A stretch of DNA of 64,000 nt from Bacteroides intestinalis (GCF_902364365.1 NZ_CABJDN010000005.1:186001-250000); one strand, 5' to 3'. Shown: positions 27,376 to 39,600, counted from the stretch's first letter. The notes: a model not told the origin generated them from the sequence alone. Translations and numbers: made by a program.

Positions 27376-27705
27376 TTATAAATATTGCGCTGTTACATGG
27401 TTATTGCTGATATAGCGTATAATAAAAATCATTTCACCGTCTTTCTGATAGACATTGAAAAATACATACCATTGTGTAGCCTTATTTTTCCGGAACGTAG
27501 CGTATAACATCTTCTTTCCGTACCTGTCAAAATAGGGAGGTGCCGGCTTGTTTAGCTTTAGCGGAAGGTTGTTTTTTATATCGAAAATCAATTCTTCCAC
27601 GTACTTTTGTGCATTTTCCTCAAATCCGAAATATTCTTTTTTATAGAGAATCAGAATCAGCTCCATGAGGTATTCTCTCACCTCTGGTAATGCTATTACT
27701 TTCAT
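27376..27705 (-). CDS. RelE/ParE-like toxin of a toxin-antitoxin pair
   Basis: 109 residues. The overall pattern (short N-terminal helices, then strands ending YVFFNVYQKDGEMIFIIRYISNN) is that of RelE/ParE-fold toxins, which act on mRNA at the ribosome or on gyrase. Its ATG overlaps the antitoxin stop (TAATG), showing translational coupling. The residues usually used for catalysis in RelE are not clearly assignable, so the target is unknown. Confidence 0.7.
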   Translation of the reverse strand: MKVIALPEVREYLMELILILYKKEYFGFEENAQKYVEELIFDIKNNLPLKLNKPAPPYFDRYGKKMLYATFRKNKATQWYVFFNVYQKDGEMIFIIRYISNNHVTAQYL

Positions 27706-27971
27706 TATTCTTGTTTCCTTTTATTCCCGAACAATTCATGAATGTCTGCTTTTACACCTTGAAGAAGTTCATCCATTGTTATAGCCCGATCAAGATCTGC
27801 ATCTGGCTCAAGAATATATTCTTTGCTTATCAGCATATCACTTTCACTTACCGGAACAAGTTTAAAACTTCCGTTTTTACGGGACTTCAAAATAATGTCC
27901 TCTCCATTGTTAGCCATATCCATGAATTTAGATTGATTGGCTCTGAAATCTCTTGTGCTAATTATTATCAT
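27705..27971 (-). CDS. Phd/YefM-type antitoxin
   Basis: 88 residues. The start MIIISTRDFRANQSKFMDMA and GEDIILKSRKNGSFKLVP form the Phd/YefM DNA-binding N-terminus, which represses its own operon. The acidic C-terminus (DADLDRAITMDELLQGVK) would wrap the toxin. A longer frame begins at 28097, but the -7 element at 27999-28006 lies within it, so ATG 27971 is the start. Confidence 0.83.
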   Translation of the reverse strand: MIIISTRDFRANQSKFMDMANNGEDIILKSRKNGSFKLVPVSESDMLISKEYILEPDADLDRAITMDELLQGVKADIHELFGNKRKQE

Positions 27972-27998
27972 AATCTTCTGTTTTATGGGATTTATATG

Positions 27999-28006
27999 CA
28001 AATATA
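27999..28006 (-). promoter_or_regulatory. -7 promoter element of the toxin-antitoxin operon
   Basis: CAAATATA on the plus strand reads TATATTTG on the minus strand, 28 bp before ATG 27971. Confidence 0.55.
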
Positions 28007-28083
28007 GTAAAAAGGAAATTGGTATCCAATTTGGACGCATTTTATCTTTAAAAGAAGCGAAGCGATGGATGCGTATAAAAGAA

Positions 28084-28118
28084 AAGGAGCGCATCAATAT
28101 AACTTTGATGCACTCCTT
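28084..28118 (-). terminator. Terminator of uxaC
   Basis: AAGGAGcGCATCAA pairs with TTGATGCaCTCCTT around a 7-nt loop. On the minus strand it is followed by TTTTCTTTTA, 27 bp after the uxaC stop. Confidence 0.85.
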
Positions 28119-28144
28119 ACTATGGGTAAAAAGTAATTCTTCTT

Positions 28145-29551
28145 TTAGAACTTGAAGAAATTCTTAGCGTTATAGTAGCTGATATCTTCAATCATCTGGT
28201 TCACGCGGTCCATTTCAGAAGCCGGAATTTCACCATTTTCAATATCACGGCCAACAAGATTACACAATGTACGGCGGAAATATTCATGACGCGGATAGGA
28301 GAGGAATGAACGAGAGTCCGTCAACATACCTACGAAACGGCTCAACAGACCCAGTACGGAAAGAGCATTCATCTGTTTCTCCATACCGTCTTTCTGATCG
28401 AGGAACCACCAGCCGGAACCAAACTGTATCTTACCCGGAATCGTGCCATCCTGGAAGTTGCCCAACATAGTGGCAATAACTTCATTAGCGCACGGATTGA
28501 GGTTATAAAGAATAGTCTTCGTCAACTTGCCTTTGGAATTCAAGCGGTCGAGGAATTTAGACATTGCCTTAGCAGTAGTAAATTCACCGATAGAATCGAA
28601 ACCGGTATCAGCACCGAGCAACTTGAACATCTTGCTGTTATTGTTACGGATAGCGCCATAGTGGAATTGTTGTGTCCAGCCTTTTTCCCAGTCCATTTCA
28701 CCGAAGATAACTAGCATAGCTGATTTGAATTTCAGGATTTCTTCCTTAGTCAGTTCTGCTCCACCATATACCTTATTAAATATAGCTTTGATTTCAGCAT
28801 CTGTATAGTCTTCTGCGTAGAATTCTTCAATGCCGTGGTCAGACAATTTACAGCCTTGTTCAGCAAAGAAGTCATGACGCTTGCGCAGGGCAGCTATCAT
28901 ATCATCGAAATTAGAGATAGCAACACCGCTTACTTCAGCCAGTTTCTCAACGTATGCACGGAAGTCAGCAGGAACTTCTACAGCCATTGCCTTGTCAGGA
29001 CGCCATGTCGGCAACATTTTGATTTCAAAACCACTTTCGCGTGTCTGAATATGATATTCCAGAGAATCAATAGGATCATCCGTTGTACAAACTGCTTCTA
29101 CATGATAACGGCGCATCATACCACGAGCAGAGTATTCCGGTTGAGCCAGCTTCTCATTACACTCGTCATAAATCTCACGGGCAGTCTTCGGGCTCAGGAT
29201 CTTATCGATACCGAACGCTGTCTTCAACTCCAGGTGTGTCCAGTGATACAAAGGATTACGGAAAGTATAAGGAACGGTTTCAGCCCACTTTTCAAATTTT
29301 TCCCAGTCGGAAGTATCCTTACCTGTGCAGAAACGTTCGTCTACACCATTGGTACGCATAGCACGCCATTTGTAATGGTCGCCGCCCAACCAGATTTCAG
29401 TCAATGACTTAAACTGATAGTCGTCTGCTACCATTTTAGGGATTAAGTGACAGTGATAATCGATAATCGGCATCTTGGCCGCATGTTCATGATACAACTT
29501 CTGTGCGGTTTCTGTCTGCAACAGGAAGTTTTCATCCATAAATTTTTTCAT
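28145..29551 (-). CDS. uxaC: Uronate (glucuronate) isomerase
   Basis: 468 residues of the uronate isomerase family (amidohydrolase fold). The motif PIIDYHCHLIP near residue 29 holds the metal-binding His pair, and GMLTDSRSFLSYPRHEYFRR near the C-terminus is conserved. It converts D-glucuronate to D-fructuronate or D-galacturonate to D-tagaturonate in the cytoplasm. It is divergent from the LacI regulator and uxaB, forming one catabolic module. The start may instead be the ATG 12 bp downstream (29539). Confidence 0.97.
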   Translation of the reverse strand: MKKFMDENFLLQTETAQKLYHEHAAKMPIIDYHCHLIPKMVADDYQFKSLTEIWLGGDHYKWRAMRTNGVDERFCTGKDTSDWEKFEKWAETVPYTFRNPLYHWTHLELKTAFGIDKILSPKTAREIYDECNEKLAQPEYSARGMMRRYHVEAVCTTDDPIDSLEYHIQTRESGFEIKMLPTWRPDKAMAVEVPADFRAYVEKLAEVSGVAISNFDDMIAALRKRHDFFAEQGCKLSDHGIEEFYAEDYTDAEIKAIFNKVYGGAELTKEEILKFKSAMLVIFGEMDWEKGWTQQFHYGAIRNNNSKMFKLLGADTGFDSIGEFTTAKAMSKFLDRLNSKGKLTKTILYNLNPCANEVIATMLGNFQDGTIPGKIQFGSGWWFLDQKDGMEKQMNALSVLGLLSRFVGMLTDSRSFLSYPRHEYFRRTLCNLVGRDIENGEIPASEMDRVNQMIEDISYYNAKNFFKF

Positions 29552-29788
29552 TCTACTGTGTTTTAAGTATATAAAAATATTACTTTCTCTTTTCTATACC
29601 TATATAGTATTGATTGTAAAGCTAATAGGCAAGATATTGGTTTTTGCTTTTATTAACCGTTATCGAACACAAAAGTAGAAAAATTACTTGGAGAAACAAA
29701 ATAATTCGTATCTTTGCCGCAAATATTTATAATATTTAAGTTTTAGACATTGAACCTTTAGTGCCTTAAAACGAATGAGACAAAGAAT
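29552..29788. promoter_or_regulatory. Divergent regulatory region between uxaC and the LacI-type regulator
   Basis: 237 bp without a gene. The plus-strand element TATCTTTG (29709-29716) should start the regulator transcript, with a TTG about 20 bp further upstream. No clear palindromic LacI-type operator was identified by eye. The region is AT-rich near uxaC. Confidence 0.55.
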
Positions 29789-30850
29789 ATGGAAAACAAG
29801 AACTACACCATTAAAGACATTGCCCGCATGGCGGGTGTTTCTGCCGGAACTGTGGACCGCGTGTTGCACAATCGGGGAGATGTTTCTGCTGCCAGCAGGG
29901 AGAAGGTTCAAAAAGTGCTTGATGAGATAGACTATCATCCTAATATGTTTGCCATTGGTCTGGCAGCCAAGAAGCGCTACCGTGTTCTGTGTATTACACC
30001 TTATTATGTAGAACATGATTATTGGTATTCCGTAGCTGAAGGCATCAACCGTGCTGCACAAGAGTTGCGCCCTTTTAATGTAAGCGTGGACTATTTGTGC
30101 TACCGTCATGCCGACCGGCTTTCTTATGAAAAAGCCTGCGCGAGACTTCGCAAAGAAATAGCGGATGCCGTATTGATTGCACCCAATTTCCGCGAAGAGA
30201 CAATGTCGCTGACATCTTATCTGGAAGGGAAAAAGATACCTTACGTATTCGTCGACTTTAATATAGAAGACACCCATGCACTCTGCTACATCGGCCAAGA
30301 CTCCCAAACAAGCGGGTATATGGCTGCTAAAATTCTGATGCGCAAGTATAAGGAAGGACAGGAGCTGATACTATTTCTTAATAATAAAAAGAATAGTCCG
30401 GCAGAAATACAGATGCAACGACGCATGGACGGTTTCATGAATTTTATTGCACAGGAACATGAGAATCTGGTGGTTCATGATGTAGTACTGAATAAAGAAG
30501 ATGATGAAGCCAACCGCCGGACATTGGAAGATTTCTTTGCCGCACATCCCAAGGCAGTATTAGGAGCCGTTTTTAACTCACGTGTCTACCAGGTGGCAGG
30601 ATATCTACAGGAGACAGGACACCATTTGGAAGGACTAGTTGGATACGACCTTCTGCCCAAGAACGTGGATTATCTGAAATCCGGCGAAGTAAATTATCTC
30701 ATCGGACAACGCCCGGGACTGCAAGGATATTGCGGTGTAAAAGCTCTGTGCGACCATGTCGTATTCAAACGTCCGGTGACCGGTGTAAAGTATATGCCTA
30801 TCGACATCCTGATGAAAGAAAACATCAATTTCTATTTTGAATTTGAATAA
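29789..30850 (+). CDS. LacI-family transcriptional regulator of hexuronate genes
   Basis: 353 residues. LacI helix-turn-helix at about 7-26 (IKDIARMAGVSAGTVDRVLHNRG), hinge near 50-60, then a periplasmic-binding-protein-like effector domain. TVDRVLHNRG rather than TVSRVLN is typical of a Bacteroides subgroup. Being divergent from uxaC and 39 bp before uxaB, it most likely senses a hexuronate or its keto product and controls both. Confidence 0.92.
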   Translation: MENKNYTIKDIARMAGVSAGTVDRVLHNRGDVSAASREKVQKVLDEIDYHPNMFAIGLAAKKRYRVLCITPYYVEHDYWYSVAEGINRAAQELRPFNVSVDYLCYRHADRLSYEKACARLRKEIADAVLIAPNFREETMSLTSYLEGKKIPYVFVDFNIEDTHALCYIGQDSQTSGYMAAKILMRKYKEGQELILFLNNKKNSPAEIQMQRRMDGFMNFIAQEHENLVVHDVVLNKEDDEANRRTLEDFFAAHPKAVLGAVFNSRVYQVAGYLQETGHHLEGLVGYDLLPKNVDYLKSGEVNYLIGQRPGLQGYCGVKALCDHVVFKRPVTGVKYMPIDILMKENINFYFEFE

Positions 30851-30889
30851 ACATCATAATATCAATCACTTTAAAAACGATTTTTAAGC

Positions 30890-32329
30890 ATGAAAGCATT
30901 AAACAAACAGACCGCTCCCAAGGCTCAGCGCCCGGAACGTATCATTCAATTCGGTGAAGGAAACTTCTTACGTGCATTTATTGACTGGATTATTTATAAC
31001 ATGAACGAAAAAACTGATTTCAATAGCAGTGTTGTAGTAGTTCAACCCATCGACAAAGGTATGGTAGACATGCTGAATGCACAGGATGATCTTTATCACG
31101 TAAACCTGCAAGGATTGGATAAAGGAGAAACTGTCAATAGTCTGACAATGATCGACGTTATCAGCCGTGCACTGAATCCTTACACTCAGAACAATGAATT
31201 CATGAAGTTGGCTGAGCAACCGGAAATGCGTTTTGTAATCTCCAACACAACGGAAGCCGGTATCGCTTTCGATCCCTCCTGCAAACTGACTGACGCTCCG
31301 GCTTCTTCTTATCCAGGCAAACTGACCCAACTACTGTATCATCGTTTCAAAACATTCAACGGTGATAAGAGCAAAGGTCTGATTATCTTCCCTTGCGAAC
31401 TTATCTTCCTGAACGGTCACAAACTGAAAGAAACCATCTACCAATATATCGAATTATGGCAATTGGGTGATGAATTCAAGACTTGGTTTGAAGAAGCATG
31501 TGGTGTGTACGCTACGCTTGTTGACCGTATTGTTCCGGGATTCCCGCGCAAAGATATTGCAGCAATTAAGGAAAAATTACAGTATGATGATAATTTGGTG
31601 GTACAGGCTGAAATCTTCCACCTCTGGGTCATCGAAGCCCCGCAGGAGATTGCCAAAGAATTCCCTGCTGACAAAGCTGGTTTGAATGTATTGTTCGTTC
31701 CTTCTGAAGCACCGTATCACGAAAGAAAAGTAACGTTGCTGAATGGTCCTCACACTGTTCTTTCTCCGGTAGCTTACTTGTCGGGCGTAAACATTGTGCG
31801 TGATGCTTGTCAACATCCGGTTATTGGTCAGTACATCAATAAGGTAATGTTCGATGAGTTGATGGAAACATTGAACTTGCCGAAAGATGAGTTGAAGAAG
31901 TTTGCGGAAGATGTATTGGAGCGTTTCAACAACCCGTTTGTTGACCATGCCGTTACCAGCATTATGCTGAACTCTTTCCCGAAATATGAAACTCGTGACC
32001 TGCCTGGCTTGAAGACTTATCTGCAACGCAAAGGTGAATTGCCTAAGGGACTGGTTCTCGGTTTGGCCGCTATTATTACTTATTATAAAGGCGGTGTTCG
32101 TGAAGACGGTGCTGAGATCACCCCGAACGATGCTCCGGAAATCATGCAATTACTGAAAGACCTGTGGGCAACAGGCGATACCCAGAAAGTAACCGAAGGT
32201 GTACTTGCTGCAACTTCTATCTGGGGCGAAGATTTGAATAATATCCCGGGACTTACCGCTGCTGTGAAAGCTGATCTGGATTCTATCCAGGAAAAAGGTA
32301 TGCTGGAAACAGTAAAGGGAATTCTTTAA
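30890..32329 (+). CDS. uxaB: Tagaturonate reductase (altronate oxidoreductase)
   Basis: 479 residues of the mannitol dehydrogenase/UxaB family. The N-terminal NAD-binding region contains IIQFGEGNFLRAFIDW, and KVTLLNGPHTVLSPVAYLSG is a family motif at about 281-300. It reduces D-tagaturonate to D-altronate with NADH in hexuronate breakdown. Together with uxaC it makes the first two steps of galacturonate use; the following dehydratase and kinase are not in the window. A strong terminator follows. Confidence 0.94.
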   Translation: MKALNKQTAPKAQRPERIIQFGEGNFLRAFIDWIIYNMNEKTDFNSSVVVVQPIDKGMVDMLNAQDDLYHVNLQGLDKGETVNSLTMIDVISRALNPYTQNNEFMKLAEQPEMRFVISNTTEAGIAFDPSCKLTDAPASSYPGKLTQLLYHRFKTFNGDKSKGLIIFPCELIFLNGHKLKETIYQYIELWQLGDEFKTWFEEACGVYATLVDRIVPGFPRKDIAAIKEKLQYDDNLVVQAEIFHLWVIEAPQEIAKEFPADKAGLNVLFVPSEAPYHERKVTLLNGPHTVLSPVAYLSGVNIVRDACQHPVIGQYINKVMFDELMETLNLPKDELKKFAEDVLERFNNPFVDHAVTSIMLNSFPKYETRDLPGLKTYLQRKGELPKGLVLGLAAIITYYKGGVREDGAEITPNDAPEIMQLLKDLWATGDTQKVTEGVLAATSIWGEDLNNIPGLTAAVKADLDSIQEKGMLETVKGIL

Positions 32330-32354
32330 TTAATCTACAAGTATCACAAAGGAG

Positions 32355-32387
32355 ATAGGGCGGGGCGGAGGCTTCGCCCTATTTTTT
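32355..32387 (+). terminator. Rho-independent terminator of uxaB
   Basis: ATAGGGCG (32355-32362) pairs perfectly with CGCCCTAT (32375-32382), followed by TTTTTT. It marks the boundary between the hexuronate module and the AT-rich RHS island. Confidence 0.9.
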
Positions 32388-32481
32388 ATGTTAAAGAACA
32401 GAACTGTGCATTTCATACTCAAATAAATTCTCTTTGTCACTTCTTTTGGGTATATTTAGAGCGTTAACTCTTAAAAATCAA

Positions 32482-33633
32482 ATGACTATGGGAAAGACAT
32501 TATGTACTGTTCTCGTGGGACTCTTATTCCCTCTATGTGTCCACTGTCAAACTTTGAACACATCTTATAATTTCCCTCGTTCAGGAGATAAACTAATGAA
32601 ATGTCAGATAACCACTATTCAACCCAATAAAGGTGGTAACCAACAAGTCTGGAATTTCACAGATATTAAGCTCCAAGATGCGAATTATGAATTAAAATAT
32701 GAAGCTCAGGGCAATGACACAATTATTGCTACAGAACACCGTACAATGTATTACTATCAAAAATCCGGCGACTCTCTCTTGTGTATTGGATATGAAAATC
32801 CAACAACTTTTATTATTTATCAAAAGCCTGAATTATTGCTTGTCTTTCCTATCTCTCAAGGACATACCGTCTATGATTATTTTGAAGGTAAAGGAAATTA
32901 TTGTAATTACTTAGATATACATTTACGTGGCAAAACAACAATTACAGCAGACGCTTCTGGAAAATTAATATTACCAGACGGAGATACGATACAGAATGTA
33001 TTGCGTACTTATACTCACAAGTATATCCATCAACAAATGCAACCTCAAAAAAAATCAGATAATTCGTCATGCATAGATACTATCCCTTTCACTATCAATA
33101 AAGATAGTATAGACTATCTAATTGCCAATGATTCCGTTCATATAGAAATGGAAATATGGCGCTGGTACGCTAGTGGATATCGCTATCCTATATTTGAGAC
33201 AATAAAGAGTACCACATACAAAGTAGGGACTCCTTATGAGCATTTTACTACTTCTTTTGCCTATATGCCTAGTGAACAATATTATGATTTGCCACATGAT
33301 GCAGAAAACCAAAGACAAAGAGAAATCAAACAACAAGAAAAAGACTGGAAAAAAGAAAGAGATAATAAAGAGCCCCCTAATATCCCAATTGATTATCAGA
33401 TTCAAGTATATAATAATGATCTACAGGTTTATTATGAGTTAAAAGAATCGAGTAATATTTCGATTATTCTTTATAACATACAGGGGGAACAACTTTCTGC
33501 CATTCAGAAATATAGCCAATCTTCAGGAGTTTATAATGAAATTATTAAAATAGGTGAATATCCTAAGGGGAAGTATATATTACAGATAGTTGTAGGAAAT
33601 AAGAAATATGGCGAAAAGGTCATAAAGAAATAA
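32482..33633 (+). CDS. Secreted protein with T9SS type A-like C-terminal domain
   Basis: 383 residues. A signal peptide (LCTVLVGLLFPLCVHC) starts the protein. The middle (about 30-300) has no recognised fold. The last 75 residues (IQVYNNDLQVYYELKES; ISIILYNIQGEQLS; YPKGKYILQIVVGNKKYGEKVIKK) look like the type A sorting domain recognised by the type IX secretion system. ATG 32482 is preferred over 32434 because it begins the signal peptide. It is 28 bp upstream of the RHS gene and probably cotranscribed with it. Confidence 0.72.
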   Translation: MTMGKTLCTVLVGLLFPLCVHCQTLNTSYNFPRSGDKLMKCQITTIQPNKGGNQQVWNFTDIKLQDANYELKYEAQGNDTIIATEHRTMYYYQKSGDSLLCIGYENPTTFIIYQKPELLLVFPISQGHTVYDYFEGKGNYCNYLDIHLRGKTTITADASGKLILPDGDTIQNVLRTYTHKYIHQQMQPQKKSDNSSCIDTIPFTINKDSIDYLIANDSVHIEMEIWRWYASGYRYPIFETIKSTTYKVGTPYEHFTTSFAYMPSEQYYDLPHDAENQRQREIKQQEKDWKKERDNKEPPNIPIDYQIQVYNNDLQVYYELKESSNISIILYNIQGEQLSAIQKYSQSSGVYNEIIKIGEYPKGKYILQIVVGNKKYGEKVIKK

Positions 33634-33661
33634 TTATGAATTATCATTAAAGACAATAGTT

Positions 33662-36600
33662 ATGAAAAAACATATTTTGATTATAATATATTTAGTTACA
33701 AATATATTTTGTGTGCATTGCAGCTCATTGTCCAATGATACAATAGAATTGTCACGATTTTCCGCAGATAGCATAAATTCTTTGATCAGAAGACAGCAAA
33801 ATGAAAGATATGAAAAGAAATTCATGCAACGAAGTAATACGGACATGAATGACAACCTCTTAAATGTATCGGATTATACGCCACCTACACCTGAAGCTGC
33901 CGGCATGAATTTATATGGAAATATCCCTGTTAATGAATATACAGGCACTCCTGATATCTCTATTCCTTTATATACACTAAGAAGTGGTCAAATAGAATTG
34001 CCCATTACTCTATCATATCATGTAAGTGGTATAAAAGTTGCGCAAGAAGCAACATGGGTGGGATTAGGATGGAATTTGCTTGCAGGAGGATGTGTTACCC
34101 TGAACGCTGTTGGTAATGTAGATGCATGTTCTACAAATTATCCATCATGGGAAGAATGGGAAAAAATTAAATATCAATGGAAGGTTGTTGCTGGGGATAC
34201 AGCCAGTATTCGAACAGGTATTGAAGATCAGTTTCACAAATGGGGATGTTTATCCTATGATCAATACACAAGTACAACTACCGATGATGTATTAAATCAA
34301 GGGTTATTCGGACAAGGGGAAAGAGATGTTTTCGAAGTTTCTCTTCCTAATGGGCGTTCATTTAAATACATATTACATCCCAAAAATCAAATCCCTATCA
34401 TTATCGGGCCACGTTATAATTACAAAATAGTACACTCTACGGGAAATATAGTGGTAACTGATAATTCTGGAATTCAATATACTTTCACAGCCTATACCTT
34501 CAATGGCAAGTATGCACCATTGACATATTTATTAACTGCAATTAAAGATACGAGAGGTAATATTATATCACTTTCTTATGTTGATGCGACCTGTTACTCT
34601 ATTCCTGTTATTTCAGAATATTACACAATTGGCTATCCTCTTCATAATGATTTTACTAAACGGAACTTCAATTCAACAACCAATAAAGCTCCTTATCTAT
34701 CAAAGATAGAGTCTAATACTGAAGAGATAAAATTTACATTAAGTAACAGAGAAGATCTTTCTCCTGGAACAACAGGGAGATTAGTTTCCATCGAAATAAA
34801 GAATAAGTTAAACAATGAAATTATATATTCATATAATTTTGACTATAGTTATTTTATGTGTGCTACGAATGCAATTGGAGGTAATACATTAAGTAGTGAA
34901 GATTGTATAGGAGCAGCAGGATATGTTTCTCAAAATCCAGAAGTAACTTTACGTAAACGTCTCAAACTACTTTCTCTTTCTAAACAAAATAACAACATGC
35001 AAGGAGAAACATATTCATTCGTTTATAATGAAGAACAACCATTGCCATATAAAACATCCTTTGCTGTGGATTATTGGGGATTTTACAATGGTGCAGAAAA
35101 TATATCTTCACTTACCGGCTATCGCCACACACTTATACCCTCTATTGAAGGGTTAGGAATTAACCAAGATGCACTTATAATTCAGGGACAGGAGCTACCA
35201 GCACAAACTGCTGTCAGGAATGCGAGTCGTAAATATATAACAGCTAATATGCTAAAGAAAATAACATACCCAACAGGAGGTAGTGTAGAGTTCGAATTTG
35301 AACCTCATACTTTTGCTAATGCCAAAGTTATTTCAAAAGAGGATTTAGAAAAGTATGCTCCTAAATTGGCATATTTAAATACGGTGAATAACAATAATGC
35401 AGAGTTTTCCACTCCATTTGTAACTTTCAATATTCCATTTGCACAAACTGTAACCATAAATGTAACAGTTCGTTTTGATGATTATTCAGCGAGTCAAGTC
35501 GAAGGTTCAGGAACAATTATCAGGCAGGTTGGTTCAAGTGGAGGAGGTATTATAAAATCATATAAAGTAACATCACAAAATGCAACTGATGAACACTCAT
35601 ATCATGTTGTTGAATCATTTACCTTGGAAGCTGGGGACTATGTACTGTCATCCACTTTAGCGTCAATTGTTCCCAATCAGGGTTATACAGCCCGTAATGT
35701 TAGCGCTGCAACCTTAACTTACAAATCACAAATATTCAATGTAGATATAGATACTTTGGAACATATGGGTGCCGGAGTGAGAATAAAAACTATTACCCAA
35801 AGGAATAACACAGGAGAAATCTTAGAGAGAACCAAATATCTTTACGAATTGGATAATCATAAAAGTTCCGGTCTGTTGATGATTCCTATTAACTTTGTGA
35901 CTGATCATAATATTCGTCATGGTCTGGATAATTGTCCTATACATAGTATGGTAGACCATCAATTTCGCAGATATGATGCACAAACATTATCTCCTCCAGC
36001 TTATGCTTCCAATGGAAATCCAGTCGGTTATAGTCGTGTGATTAAACAAAAGGAAATAATCAATATAGGAAAAGAAGTATTTGTCTTTGCCAATGAAAGT
36101 TGTGAAGTTATTGATGCTACACTTTGCTATTTTCCAGAGAACTATAGTGGACGTTTAATCAGGAAAAGTGCATATGATGCAAATAATAAACTCGTAAAAG
36201 AAGAAATTAATAAATACTCCATTGCCAATAAGGCTAAAGAATTAGTCAATATAAAAGTCATAGACAATTATGTTGGTCCTGTAAATCATTGCCTTTCAAT
36301 TGAAGCACATCCTTATTATAATCCATACATATATAATGGACGTTTTTTTATAACTTTATATCCATACATTGCTTATGATATTCAATTAACGCAACAAACA
36401 GAAACTGAGTACCTCAATTCAGTACCAATAAGCAAAGAGAAACTTTATACATATAATCAACGTAATCAAATATCAACCTGTAAAACAAGTACCAGTCGCT
36501 CCGACTACATTCAGGAAACATATAAATATGCTGCCGATTCTTCTTTCTATAAAGATCACTTAGATCATAATGTACTTACTGCAGTAATGAGATATAAACG

Positions 36601-39600
36601 TACATCAGGCAGCTCAACTGCCATTTTAGAAAATAAGTATGGAAATGTATTTACTAAATTTACATTGCTTTCAAGTACGGAGTCAAGCAATGTATCGCCC
36701 AAAAGACGTACTGTTTCATATAAGTATGATAGTAAATGGAATCCTGTCGAAGTAACCTATCAAGACAGTTCGTCGGTTGTTTATTTATGGGGATATAAAT
36801 ATTCCCGGATTATTGCAAAAATTACTAATATTACATATGCCAAAGTACTGTCCCGATTGGGAGAGAGTTTATTGAATACACTATGTAGCTCTAATATACC
36901 TAATAGTACTTCGCTGTATAATTTGCAAAATATATTTTCTGATTGTGAAGTTACCACATGGCTTTATAATCCATCATACGGAGTTAGTGAAGTGAGGTCA
37001 CCCAATGGATTAAAAACATTCTATGAGTATGATGCTATAGGCAGAGTTTCTGAGATATTAGATCTAAACAGAAAAACAATCATGTCATTTCAATATCAGT
37101 TATCCCATAATGGGACATCACAAAATTTCTTCAAAACTCGTACTATGATGAATGAGGAAGGGAACAAATATATGGAAGTATATAGTTATTATGATGGTTT
37201 AGGGCGTCCATACCAGACAGTGGAATGTAAAATAACTCCATTCCAAACTCATTTAATCACTTTACAAGAATATGATGCTGCAAACAGGAAAACATATACA
37301 TGGCTGCCAGTTGAGTCTGCTACCAGTACATTTATGTCATCTGCTTCTGTTAAAGCTCAAGCTGTAGCTGATTATGGAGATACGCATCCTTATACAAAGA
37401 CAGAATACTCAGCTTCTCCTTTGAATAAAATAGTCAATCAATATGGAGCAGGGGAAGATTGGAATAATCACCCTGTACACATTGAATATATGACAAACAC
37501 CACTTCTTCTCCATTAAACTGTCTTAATTACATGGTTAATGACAACGGAACTTTAGTGTCCAGCAATCAGTATTACGCCGCAGGACAGTTATATGTAACC
37601 AAAAGTACTGATGAAGATAATAACGTCGGGTATACCTTTACAGATAAGTCGGGACACACTATATTGACACGACAAATCTCAGGAAGTCAAAATCTTGATA
37701 CCTATTATGTGTACGATGGACTTGACAATTTACGATACGTTCTTCAACCTATGTATCAGACAAATACCAATCTGAATATGTATGCTTTTCAATATAAATA
37801 TATGGGAAGGCAATTGTGCATAGAGAAAAAGATGCCGGGAGCAGAAGCTATTAAATATGTATATGATAAGTTGGACAGACTCATATTTTCACAAGATGGC
37901 AATCAACGGCTACAAAACGAATGGACTTTTTATTTGTATGATAGATTGAATCGTCTTACAATACAAGGCATTTGCATGGAAATAGATCGGCTAAATTTAA
38001 TTCCCGATATAGTAGTAACTTGCTACAGAGAAAATAGCAATACAGGTTTAGGGGGAAGTGGATATTATTCTACATTTATACCGATTGATAAGGTCAAAGA
38101 AATACATATTGTGAATTATTACGATGATTATAAGTTTTGTTCATTAACAGGATTTTCCGGTGTACCACATTTTTCAATGGGCAGCAATGCCAAAGGCTAT
38201 CTAACCGGTAATGTCGTTACTGTTTTGGAAGATGGTAAGAAACTATATTCCGCTAATTATTACGATGTCAAAGGCAGAATGACAAAAAAGGTCTCAAGCA
38301 ATCATATGAATGAATATGAAGTGGATAACATTACTTATTCTTTTACTGATAAACCATTAACAACAAGTCATACACATACAGCAATAAATACAACAGAATT
38401 ATATACTTATGTTTATGATCATGCAGAACGCTTGCAAGAAGTAAAATATAAGTTAAATGGGAATAGTGAAGTAAAGCTTGCTATCAATACCTATGATAAG
38501 TTAGGAAGATTAAAAACAAAAACTCATCATAACGCTTCAGGACATAAGCTGACTTATGAATATAATATACGTAATTGGTTGACCCAAATCAGCGGAACAC
38601 TTTTCGAACAAAATCTTTATTATAACACAGGGAGTGGAAGTCAATGTTATAATGGCAATATTGGAAGTATGACTTGGAAGAGTGGGGAAGACGGTATACG
38701 TGGCTATAAGTTTACTTATGATAATATGAGTCGTATGCGAAATGCTATTTATGGCGAAGGAACAAGTATCACTCCTCCTACAGGAAAAAACTTCTCAGAG
38801 AATGTGATCGGTTATGATTATAATGGGAACATTACCGGTCTACAAAGATATGGTAAGGTGAGTGGAAGTACTTATGGAAAGATTGATAATTTGTCCTTAA
38901 CGTATGTGGGCAATCAACTTAATAATGTGGCAGATGCCGCAACAGATCCTCTTTATAATGGTGCATTTAACTTCGTTGATGGCAATAAAACTTCTATTCA
39001 GGAGTACAAATATGATGCTAATGGTAATTTAGAACAAGATTATAATAAGAAAATAGCTAAGATTCAATATAATAGTTTAAATTTGCCAAGTACACTACAA
39101 TTTGCAAATGGTAATAGCACGAATTACTTATATGGTGCTGATGGTATGAAACGACGAGTAACCTATAAAACAGCAATTGCCAATATTTCCGTACCAATGG
39201 GACAGATAAAGGAATTGGCAAGTAGTCAGATTTCTCAAACTAATACTACTGACTATTGTAGTAATGTGATCTATGAAAATGGAGTTCTAAGTATGATTCT
39301 CACTGAAGAAGGTTATGTGACGTTAAGTGGAGATGCTCCTATTTATCATTACTACCTGAAAGATCATCAAGGCAATAATCGCATAGTCATGAATCAAAAT
39401 GGAACAACGGTTGAACAAGTTAATCATTATTATCCATTTGGTGGCTTGTTTGAAGAGGGTCTAGCTACAAGTAATCAGAATTATAAGTATAATAGTAAGG
39501 AGTTGGATCGAATGCATGGTTTAGATTGGTATGATTATGGGGCGAGACATTATGATATGGCATTAGGAAGATTTACGACGATGGATCCATTAGTAGAGAA

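Noticed and set aside
28835..29407. A 190-residue plus-strand frame within uxaC
   Set aside because: It is antisense to a conserved enzyme gene and has no recognisable protein features.
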